Shown here piece by piece: positions 1-5,695 of a stretch of 10,249 nt of DNA. Position numbers and translations under genes: made by a program. Source of the DNA: Kiritimatiellales bacterium (GTDB taxonomy: Bacteria > Verrucomicrobiota > Kiritimatiellia > Kiritimatiellales > Pontiellaceae); contig JAUXGY010000034.1 of NCBI GenBank assembly GCA_030621805.1, positions 1 to 10,249 of the forward strand, read 5' to 3'. The notes beneath the pieces are model-generated. The model ran no database searches. It worked only from the letters and a program-made list of their open reading frames with translations, and was not told the origin of the DNA. Position 1 is the stretch's first letter. The number at the start of each line of letters is the position of its first letter.

Positions 1-453
1 TGGCAAAAACACCTGCTGCTCGTCGTAGGCTACGTCACCATGTTCGTCATGATCGTCGGCTTCCTACCTTGGTTCCAGACCGATGATATTCACCCCATCT
101 GGCACCCGCAGCGCTTTCTTGGCTACTTTGCCACCACCGCGCTGATCTACGTCACGATCGACATGATGATCAGCCGCTACAAAAAGAAACGTGCCATGCA
201 CAAGTTTTCGCACTCGACCGACTGGCTCTTTTTGATCCTGCTGTTCCTGACCGCACTTACCGGAATCCTGCTTCACTTCCTTCGGATTAACGGCCTGCCA
301 ATGTCTACATACACCATGTATGTCATCCACATGGCTATTCTGGTTCCGATGCTCATGATCGAGGTTCCATTTGGCAAGTGGTCTCATCTTGCATATCGCC
401 CGCTTACCGCCTACCTTCACAAGGTTAAGCAACGGGCTGCGGCCCAGAAATAG
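1..453 (+). CDS. Membrane cytochrome b-like subunit, QmoC/Hdr-related (3' end only)
   Basis: The frame is open from base 1, so this is the C-terminal 150 residues of a longer gene; the first ATG (position 40) lies inside a hydrophobic helix and is unlikely to be the start. Four hydrophobic segments are visible, roughly residues 4–24, 40–59, 75–95 and 104–122 of the fragment. Histidines sit at or near helix ends (HPIWHPQ, MHKFSHSTDW, LLHFLR, YVIHM), as expected for heme b ligation. The order of these motifs resembles the nitrate-reductase-gamma-like half of QmoC and related heterodisulfide-reductase-type membrane proteins, which exchange electrons with the quinone pool. Nine bases separate its stop from nfnA, so the genes are probably co-transcribed. 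The family call is from memory of the motif pattern. An iron-sulfur N-terminal domain is expected upstream but lies outside the window. Confidence 0.6.
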   Translation, partial: WQKHLLLVVGYVTMFVMIVGFLPWFQTDDIHPIWHPQRFLGYFATTALIYVTIDMMISRYKKKRAMHKFSHSTDWLFLILLFLTALTGILLHFLRINGLPMSTYTMYVIHMAILVPMLMIEVPFGKWSHLAYRPLTAYLHKVKQRAAAQK

Positions 454-462
454 GGGCTCGGC

Positions 463-1305
463 ATGAACAAAATTCTTGAGAAAAGACAACTTTCGGAAAC
501 CGTGTTTCTGATGCGGGTCGAAGCACCGCTGATCGCCCGCGAGCGCAAGGCAGGTCAGTTCATCATTCTTCAGCTCGACGAGGATTTCGGCGAGCGCATT
601 CCGCTCACCGTAGCCGATGCCAATTTGGACGAAGGCTCCATCTCCCTCATTTTCCAGGCGGTCGGAAGGACGACAAAGAAAATGGCGGCGATGGATGTAG
701 GCGATGAAATTGCCGCGCTCGTCGGCCCGCTCGGCACCCCGACCCATATTGAAAACTTTGGCACCGTGGTCTGCGTTGGTGGCGGAATTGGCGTGGCTCC
801 GCTCCACCCGATTGCCCAGGCCATGAAGGCCGCCGGCAACAAGGTCATCATCATTATGGGCGCACGCAACAAGGAACTGCTGATCCTCGAAGAGGAAATG
901 CGTGCCATCGCCGACGAGTTGATCATCTGTACCGACGACGGATCAATCGGACGCAAGTGCCTCGTCACTGAACCGCTCAAGGAACTCTGCGAGCAGGATC
1001 CCATGCCCGATCTGGCTGTCGCCATTGGCCCGCCGATCATGATGAAGTTCTGCGCCGAAACCACGCGCCCCTATAAAGTAGCCACGCAGGTTTCGCTCAA
1101 TACCATTATGGTGGACGGCACCGGCATGTGCGGCGGCTGCCGCGTTACTGTCGGCAACGACACCAAATTTGTCTGCGTCGATGGCCCCGAGTTCGACGGT
1201 CACCTCGTCGACTTCGACAACATGATGAACCGGCTCAACGCCTATAAAAAGCAAGAGACCGAAGATCACACCTGCAGAATTGGAACTTCATCAGGAAAAG
1301 AATAA
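463..1305 (+). CDS. nfnA: NADH-dependent ferredoxin:NADP+ oxidoreductase, subunit A (NfnA)
   Basis: 280 residues, normal for the family. NfnA is the small subunit of the cytoplasmic flavin-based bifurcating enzyme that couples exergonic NADH–NADP+ transfer to ferredoxin redox chemistry; it carries FAD, one [2Fe-2S] cluster and the NAD(H) site. Seen here: a ferredoxin-reductase FAD motif RIPLT (45–49), a glycine-rich nucleotide motif GGGIGVAP (106–113), and a C-terminal cluster motif with Asp218, Cys223, Cys226 and Cys238. Asp in the first ligand position, where the related PyrK has Cys, is a known trait of NfnA. The start has a modest AGGGG six bases upstream (452–456), overlapping the previous stop. 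The stop overlaps nfnB by one base (TAATG), indicating translational coupling. The main alternative is the sulfide dehydrogenase/SudB reading of the same family, but the partner subunit and Asp ligand favour Nfn. Confidence 0.9.
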   Translation: MNKILEKRQLSETVFLMRVEAPLIARERKAGQFIILQLDEDFGERIPLTVADANLDEGSISLIFQAVGRTTKKMAAMDVGDEIAALVGPLGTPTHIENFGTVVCVGGGIGVAPLHPIAQAMKAAGNKVIIIMGARNKELLILEEEMRAIADELIICTDDGSIGRKCLVTEPLKELCEQDPMPDLAVAIGPPIMMKFCAETTRPYKVATQVSLNTIMVDGTGMCGGCRVTVGNDTKFVCVDGPEFDGHLVDFDNMMNRLNAYKKQETEDHTCRIGTSSGKE

Positions 1306-2801
1306 TGACTTATATCCCCGCTGAAACACTGGCCGAAGCCGCCGTCCAATCTCTGGAAGAACTCAACGCAAAAACGGAACCGCTCAAGCCCAAAGAACGC
1401 ATGGCGATTCCGGCGCAAGAGATGCCCGCACAAGATCCCGCAATTCGCCGCACAAACATGGAAGAGGTGGCACTCGGCTACACGCCCGAACAGGCAAAAC
1501 TCGAAGCGGAGCGCTGCCTCCAGTGCAAGACCGCACCCTGCATCGCGGGCTGCCCCGTCGGCATCGATATTCCCGGCTTCATCCAGGCCATCGCAGACGG
1601 CGGCAACAAAAAGTCCATCGACATTCTCAAGGAGAGTAGCCTGCTGCCCGCTGTCTGCGGACGGGTCTGCCCGCAGGAGAGCCAATGTCAGGCACCCTGC
1701 ACCGTCGGGAAGGCCCTCAAGTCGGTCGACAAGGCCGTCAGCATTGGCCGTCTCGAACGCTATGTGGCCGACTGGGAACGCGAAAATAATCTGATGGAAA
1801 CGCCCGCCGTGAAACCCGAAACCGGCAAGAAGGTCGGCATCATCGGCACGGGGCCTGCTGGACTTACCGTCGCGGCGGATATTCGGCGCGAAGGTCACAC
1901 CGTCGTGCTCTTCGAAGCCTTCCACAAACCCGGAGGCGTGATGGTCTACGGCATTCCCGAGTTCCGCCTGCCCAAGGCGATCGTGCAGAAGGAAATCGAT
2001 GCACTCCTCGAAATGGGATGCGAACTCAAACCCAACTTTGTGATTGGCCGTACCCGCAAGGTTCAAGATCTGCTCGACGAAGACGGCTTCGATGCGCTCT
2101 TTATCGGAACGGGGGCCGGACTTCCGCGCTTCATGAATATTGAAGGCGAAAACCTCGTCGGTGTTTATTCCGCCAACGAATACCTCACCCGCTCCAACCT
2201 CATGCGTGCCTACGATAAAAAAAAGGCCGCCACCCCGATTTTCGAATCGGAAAAAGTCGCCGTGCTCGGCGGGGGTAACGTGGCTATGGATGCCGCGCGC
2301 ACCGCCGTTCGGCTCGGGGCCAAAGAAGTACATTTGATCTATCGCCGCACCGAAGTTGAAATGCCCGCCCGCGTCGAGGAAGTCGGCCACGCCAAGGAGG
2401 AAGGCGTGATCTTCCACCTACTTGAAAATCCCAAGCGCATTCTTTCCGACGAACGCGGCTGGGTACGCGGCATCGAATGTCTGCGCTTTGAACTCGGCGA
2501 ACCCGACGACTCCGGTCGCCGCCGCCCCATGCCTATCGACGGGAGCGAATTCGAGATCGATCTCGACACCGTCATCGTCGCCATCGGCAACGACTCCAAC
2601 CCGCTGATCCGCCAAACCACCCCCGGCCTCGAAACCAACCGGTGGGGAAATATTATTGCCGATGAGAACGGGAAATCCTCGCTCGACCGCATCTACGCCG
2701 GCGGCGACATTGTGCTCGGCGCCGCCACCGTCATCCTCGCCATGGGCGAAGGCCGCAAGGCCGCCGCCGCCATGAACGAAATGCTTGCCCAAACCGACTA
2801 G
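1305..2801 (+). CDS. nfnB: NADH-dependent ferredoxin:NADP+ oxidoreductase, subunit B (NfnB)
   Basis: 498 residues, the large subunit; homologous to the small subunit of glutamate synthase (GltD), which causes frequent 'gltA/glutamate synthase' labels. It holds the bifurcating FAD, two [4Fe-4S] clusters and the NADP(H) site. Seen: an N-terminal cysteine set C71, C74, C79, C83 (CLQCKTAPCIAGCP), a second set C118, C122, C128, C132, the FAD dinucleotide fold G181-x-G183-x-x-G186, and the NADP fold GGGNVAMDAA (322–331) followed by YRR, typical of NADP phosphate binding. The C-terminal YAGGDIVLG segment is the usual second FAD contact. No glutamate synthase large subunit is adjacent, and nfnA overlaps directly, so the bifurcating complex is the best reading. 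An AGGA at 1293–1296 precedes the start by eight bases, inside the end of nfnA. Confidence 0.92.
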   Translation: MTYIPAETLAEAAVQSLEELNAKTEPLKPKERMAIPAQEMPAQDPAIRRTNMEEVALGYTPEQAKLEAERCLQCKTAPCIAGCPVGIDIPGFIQAIADGGNKKSIDILKESSLLPAVCGRVCPQESQCQAPCTVGKALKSVDKAVSIGRLERYVADWERENNLMETPAVKPETGKKVGIIGTGPAGLTVAADIRREGHTVVLFEAFHKPGGVMVYGIPEFRLPKAIVQKEIDALLEMGCELKPNFVIGRTRKVQDLLDEDGFDALFIGTGAGLPRFMNIEGENLVGVYSANEYLTRSNLMRAYDKKKAATPIFESEKVAVLGGGNVAMDAARTAVRLGAKEVHLIYRRTEVEMPARVEEVGHAKEEGVIFHLLENPKRILSDERGWVRGIECLRFELGEPDDSGRRRPMPIDGSEFEIDLDTVIVAIGNDSNPLIRQTTPGLETNRWGNIIADENGKSSLDRIYAGGDIVLGAATVILAMGEGRKAAAAMNEMLAQTD

Positions 2802-2844
2802 ACCGCTTTGCAGTAAAAATATTTAACCCAAAAAGGAGTTCATC

Positions 2845-3303
2845 ATGAAAGAGTGGAAAACCGCAGACGACATCCTGGATTACGCGATCGAAAACGAGCA
2901 AGGGGCCGTCGACTTCTATCGGGAGCTGGCCGGGAAGGCCACCAAGTCCTGGGTTAAAAAGATCTTCGAGGACTACGCCAAGGAAGAAGAGGGCCACAAG
3001 GCCAAAATCGAGGCCGTCAAAGCCGGCAGAAAACTCCAGCCCGTCGAAAAAAAGGTTCTGGATCTTAAACTGGGCGACTATCTCGTCGACATCGAACCCA
3101 CGTCCGACATGGACTACCAATCCGCGCTCGTGCTGGCGATGAAACGTGAAAAAGCCGCATTCCGCCTCTACACCGCCCTCGCCGAACAGATGGAAGATCA
3201 TGAAGAATTGCGCGATCTCTTTCTGCTTCTCGCTCAGGAAGAGGCCAAGCATAAACTGCGCTTCGAGATCGAATACGACGAACAGATCTTAACCGAGAAC
3301 TAG
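2845..3303 (+). CDS. Rubrerythrin-type ferritin-like diiron protein
   Basis: 152 residues forming a single ferritin-like four-helix domain. The expected diiron ligands are all visible: Glu18 with Tyr25 (helix 1), E48-x-x-H51 (helix 2), Glu102 with Tyr109 (helix 3) and E133-x-x-H136 (helix 4). No rubredoxin-like CxxC pairs are present, so it is a domain-only ('ferritin family') protein, not a full rubrerythrin. Relatives reduce peroxide or handle iron in the cytoplasm of anaerobes; the exact substrate cannot be read from sequence. A strong Shine-Dalgarno AAGGAG (2833–2838) lies six bases before ATG. It starts 43 bases after nfnB with no visible terminator between, so it may be read from the same transcript, which would place an oxidative-stress protein next to ferredoxin/NADPH metabolism. 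No clear hairpin terminator is seen after it. Confidence 0.85.
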   Translation: MKEWKTADDILDYAIENEQGAVDFYRELAGKATKSWVKKIFEDYAKEEEGHKAKIEAVKAGRKLQPVEKKVLDLKLGDYLVDIEPTSDMDYQSALVLAMKREKAAFRLYTALAEQMEDHEELRDLFLLLAQEEAKHKLRFEIEYDEQILTEN

Positions 3304-3372
3304 TTCATAAAGCCCGCCTCCCGGTGCCATCCTCCTGAATCGAATCTCAAGTCCGCCTCTCGCAGTATATTC

Positions 3373-3684
3373 CTACCTGCCCTTGTCGAGATTGTATTCA
3401 TACACGAAGCTTTGTGCCGCCGTACCTTGGCGAAAGATTTCTTTGAGCCGTTCGGAGGCATTGTATTCATACGAAGTCGCAAAAGCCTGAGCCCCTCCAA
3501 TGGAGACGACGGTGTTGGTTGTGTTGCCCATTGCGTCGTGTTGATGGTTGACCACGGAATACACTGAAGACACGGAACTGGTGGCAGACGTAAGGCGGTT
3601 GAGCGCATCGTAGGAATAGGCATTAGTGCTGGCTGAATCGCTGATGGGTTTTTGCTGGCCGTCGGGATAGTAGGTGTAGTCGAT
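3373..3684 (-). pseudogene. Displaced YD-repeat fragment of an RHS protein
   Basis: About 103 codons with RHS/YD-repeat character (for example YDALNRLTSAT, NHQHDAMGNTTNT, YEYNASERLKEIF) and a stop at 3373–3375. It has no start codon of its own: the frame runs back without a break into the REP-like double hairpin (3686–3749), where only a GTG at 3747 could start. It lacks the conserved RHS core box and any tip, so it cannot be a functional RHS protein. It probably derives from the repeat region of the same or a sister RHS gene as the core fragment at 4160–5482, which itself lacks its upstream part; this relationship is inference. Such orphan fragments downstream of an RHS tip/immunity pair are common leftovers of tip exchange by recombination. 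Confidence 0.7.
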
Positions 3685-3685
3685 G

Positions 3686-3749
3686 GGGGCAGGCAGGAAA
3701 GCCTGCCCCACGTAATGAGTGTGACTCAAGCGTCCCGCCTGACACACAC
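3686..3749. repeat. REP-like double hairpin
   Basis: Two adjacent inverted repeats. The first is perfect: GGGGCAGGC (3686–3694), loop AGGAAA, GCCTGCCCC (3701–3709), a 9-bp stem. The second is imperfect: GTGTG-AC-TCAAGC (3719–3731), loop GTCCC, GCCTGA-CA-CACAC (3737–3749), pairing with one G·T and a two-base mismatch. Paired hairpins of this size and G+C content resemble REP/BIME-type elements, which are dispersed in many genomes and often mobilised by RAYT (Y1) transposases; no transposase is present here. The element sits exactly between the immunity-like gene and the RHS fragment, and the stop codon of the former (3726–3728) is inside its second hairpin. It may mark the recombination or insertion point. 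It has no T-run, so it is a poor terminator. Confidence 0.65.
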
Positions 3750-4160
3750 CGTTTTAATTTGGGAATGACCTACGATGTCAGCTTGGTCGACAACAGGTAC
3801 TCTGATCCTTTCGTCTCGACTTACGTTCTTAACAAACGCCCCTTCTTCCAGTAAAATTACAACCACTACAGCCACGACCCATAATACTGGAATAAGTAAT
3901 GATGCTAGGAACAGACCAACTGATCGCTGTCGCATTTTCCAAAGAATAGAGTCTCTTTTCAGAAACAAGACTGCTTTATTTCTAAAGAGAAAAGAAATAT
4001 TCTTTGGGCTACGAAACCCTAAAGGCGTAACGTACGACATAGCCTCTTCTGGATATTTTTTGAGCAATAAATATCGCGTTCGACCACAGTAATAGCTCGC
4101 TAACGCCCACACAGACACTATCGAAACGACACCAACCCATAGTAATAAATCAACACACAT
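3726..4160 (-). CDS. Small two-helix membrane protein, candidate RHS immunity protein
   Basis: 144 residues from ATG at 4160–4158. This start is preferred over the upstream GTG at 4169 because a strong Shine-Dalgarno AAAGGAG (4169–4175) lies eight bases before it and because the ATG overlaps the RHS stop as TGATG, a classic coupling arrangement. Two hydrophobic segments are seen, about residues 5–25 and 81–104, with a basic stretch between them; it is presumably an inner-membrane protein. I do not recognise the family. Its place directly after an RHS variable tip, its translational coupling and its A/T-richer base composition are what is expected of an immunity gene in a polymorphic toxin system. 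The last seven residues (VCVRRDA) and the stop are encoded by the REP-like hairpin, so the native C-terminus may have been replaced. Confidence 0.6.
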   Translation of the reverse strand: MCVDLLLWVGVVSIVSVWALASYYCGRTRYLLLKKYPEEAMSYVTPLGFRSPKNISFLFRNKAVLFLKRDSILWKMRQRSVGLFLASLLIPVLWVVAVVVVILLEEGAFVKNVSRDERIRVPVVDQADIVGHSQIKTVCVRRDA

Positions 4161-5482
4161 CAAGGGCACTCCTTTGGTCTTTGTTCATACAAAGTCTGAA
4201 CTAAAGATCCTGATATCATACCATGTACCTCGCCAACTACAGGAGAAAATCCAGCCCCAATATTTAACTGCCCTCCGTGATACGCTAGCGGATCCAAAAG
4301 ATTATCTATACCTCCAACATAATCCAAACCGACAGCTGGGCCAAATTCGAGCGAACCACCCGCCTGTAAAGAAAAGCCGTCTAAGTCACTTACAGAATCG
4401 GCATTCGTCACTTGAATAAATCCGCCAGCAAAACCACTCGGCGTACCCAATCCGCCACTAAGAGATTCCACAAAGCCAATACTCCACCCATTTTCTTCGC
4501 TGTGGCCAACAGCCAATCCACCATCAACTCCTCCTGATGGAAGAAGCTGAATTTGAGCCGCCCCCCCTATAACAACAGTCCATAAACCAGACGGATCTCT
4601 ATAGTTCACGGGGCTACTTCCGAACGCTTCGTAGAGGTTCAAACCACCGCTAATCCCGATGGGGTCCTTGGAGAGCCAGCGGCCGGTTTCGGGGTTGTAC
4701 CAACGGGCGCGGAAATACATGAGGCCGGTGGCCCAGTCGATTTCGCGGCCTTGGAAGGTGTAGCGATTTCCGATGACGGATTGTTGATTTGCGATTGAGT
4801 TGCCGGTGGCGTCTTTGACGTCGAGGATTTCGCCGTAGGCTGAATATTCGTAGGATTCGACGATGGTTCCGGTGGAATCGACGAGGGCGAGGATGGTATT
4901 TTGGTGGTCCTTTATCGCGTAGTAGGTGGTGCTGGTGGTGTGGTCGGTGAACGATAATAAATTGTCGATGCCGGTGCCCCAGATGTAAGTTCTCAACAAG
5001 TTTCCGTCGCCGTCTAAATCCGCGACTACTTGTTGACCGGTGTAAACGTAGTGCTCAACGTTGGTTCCTTCGATGCGGCTGGTGCGCCGGTTTAAAACGT
5101 CGTATCCGTATTCAACGAAGCTGGAAGCCGCATCTACGGAAGTTAGCCGGTAGCGTTCGTCCCAGCCCAGGGTAATGCCGTTGAGGTTGGTGAGGCATCC
5201 GGCGGTGTTGTAGGCGTGGTGGTTGATGAGGTTGGTGGGGCTGGCGGTTTCGAGCCAGTAGTCTTTTTCGGCGTAGGTGGTGTTTCCGGCGCGGTCGCGG
5301 ATGGCGATTTTGACGGTGTTGGTTTGGCCGGTAAGTGCGGGGAGTTCGGCGAAGAAGCGGTTGCCGTTGATGAGGGGGACGGTGGTTGCGCTGGTGGTGA
5401 GGTTGCTGGCCCAGAGTTCGCCCCAGCGGTTGTCGGTGCCGATGGGTTCGTTGGAGGTTCCTGAAATATAGAGGCGAAGGGG
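4160..5482 (-). CDS. RHS repeat-associated core protein with variable C-terminal tip, 5'-truncated
   Basis: 440 codons are open up to a TGA at 5483–5485, but there is no ATG, GTG or TTG until a TTG at 4999, so the gene has lost its 5' part; functional RHS proteins usually exceed 1000 residues. Upstream residues carry YD-repeat-like text (YGYDVLNRRTSRIEG) and WELW/DRAGNTTYAE-type domain remnants. The RHS core box follows (FQGREIDWATGLMYFRARWY, then GRWLSKDPIGISGG) and ends at DPSGLW (4580–4597). After it comes a 139-residue tip (4163–4579), Gly-rich, alternating hydrophobic/polar, with no toxin family I recognise; base composition turns visibly A/T-richer there. In RHS proteins the core forms a shell around a cleaved toxic tip, delivered to rival cells. 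The tip is intact and coupled to a membrane-protein gene. Whether any of it is expressed is unclear; probably a remnant. Confidence 0.8.
   Translation of the reverse strand, partial: PLRLYISGTSNEPIGTDNRWGELWASNLTTSATTVPLINGNRFFAELPALTGQTNTVKIAIRDRAGNTTYAEKDYWLETASPTNLINHHAYNTAGCLTNLNGITLGWDERYRLTSVDAASSFVEYGYDVLNRRTSRIEGTNVEHYVYTGQQVVADLDGDGNLLRTYIWGTGIDNLLSFTDHTTSTTYYAIKDHQNTILALVDSTGTIVESYEYSAYGEILDVKDATGNSIANQQSVIGNRYTFQGREIDWATGLMYFRARWYNPETGRWLSKDPIGISGGLNLYEAFGSSPVNYRDPSGLWTVVIGGAAQIQLLPSGGVDGGLAVGHSEENGWSIGFVESLSGGLGTPSGFAGGFIQVTNADSVSDLDGFSLQAGGSLEFGPAVGLDYVGGIDNLLDPLAYHGGQLNIGAGFSPVVGEVHGMISGSLVQTLYEQRPKECP
4169..4175 (-). promoter_or_regulatory. Ribosome-binding site of the immunity-like gene
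   Basis: AAAGGAG on the minus strand, eight bases before the ATG at 4160. It lies within the last codons of the RHS tip (…RPKECP), and it decides the start in favour of the ATG overlapping the RHS stop rather than the upstream GTG at 4169, which would fall inside the site. Confidence 0.75.
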
Positions 5483-5500
5483 TCAGTCCTATAATTTAAT
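5474..5500. repeat. Mobile-looking sequence at the broken RHS end
   Basis: RHS coding similarity stops near 5475 and is replaced by a sequence containing GGGGTCAGTCCT (5479–5490) followed by an A/T-rich stretch. The complementary wording (AGGACTGACCCC) resembles short dispersed elements associated with REP/RAYT sequences in other bacteria; that match is from memory and unverified. Its position exactly at the truncation suggests it marks the breakpoint. It introduces the stop codon (TGA, 5483–5485) that closes the RHS frame upstream. Confidence 0.35.
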
Positions 5501-5510
5501 GTTTTGTCGG

Positions 5511-5588
5511 AAAAAGCTCCCGTCCGATTAAAGTGCAGGAAAGTCGGCACCGAGAAGAAAAGCTCTCGATGACGGGACAGTGCTTTTT
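5511..5588. other. Predicted three-way-junction structure between RHS remnant and lon
   Basis: Nested inverted repeats are visible. The outer arms are AAAAAGC-TCCCGTC (5511–5524) and GACGGGA-cagt-GCTTTTT (5571–5588), pairing over 14 bp with a four-base bulge. Inside are two small hairpins back to back: GTGC…GCAC (5533–5550) and CGAGA…TCTCG (5551–5568). Together they would fold as a three-way junction. The right arm ends in a T-run on the plus strand, and the left arm gives a T-run on the minus strand, so it could act as a terminator in either direction. Other possibilities are a small mobile-element end or a leader structure for lon, whose start is about 107 bases downstream. An alternative pairing TCGGA (5507–5511) with TCCGA (5523–5527) would compete with the outer arm. 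No covariation can be assessed here. Confidence 0.45.
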
Positions 5589-5695
5589 AGAATGCGGTCT
5601 TCCTCATGCTCTTGTGCGGATTGTTTTAGACATTGGAAAGGCTCTGCCCTACTCTTCCGGCTACTTATTAATCAAACCAACGATCCCTTTTTATT

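Noticed and set aside
1266..2417. 383-codon open frame on the minus strand inside nfnB
   Set aside because: Antisense to a clearly recognisable gene, His/Phe/Gly-rich composition typical of a shadow frame, no ribosome-binding site.
3304..3372. Terminator after the rubrerythrin-like gene
   Set aside because: G/C-rich words (CCCGCCTCCCGG) but no stem of useful length followed by a T-run.
3775..4092. 105-codon plus-strand frame within the immunity-like gene
   Set aside because: Opposite the coupled membrane-protein gene, which has a good ribosome-binding site and helix pattern; Thr/Ser-rich shadow.
4770..4800. Degenerate short repeat in the RHS core (ANQQSVIGNR reading)
   Set aside because: Only a short similarity between GCGATT-type words; not enough to call a repeat or insertion.
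5143..5550. Pro/Thr/Ser-rich 135-codon minus-strand frame
   Set aside because: It is the RHS remnant read in the wrong frame; the correct frame carries RHS text through the same bases up to 5482.
5511..5588. tRNA gene, suggested by the multi-branched fold
   Set aside because: No conserved D-loop or T-loop bases and no 7-bp acceptor with correct arm spacing.
5620..5695. Possible sigma-70 promoter for lon
   Set aside because: TTGGAA (5633–5638) and A/T-rich boxes exist, but none combine with a proper spacer and -10 box.
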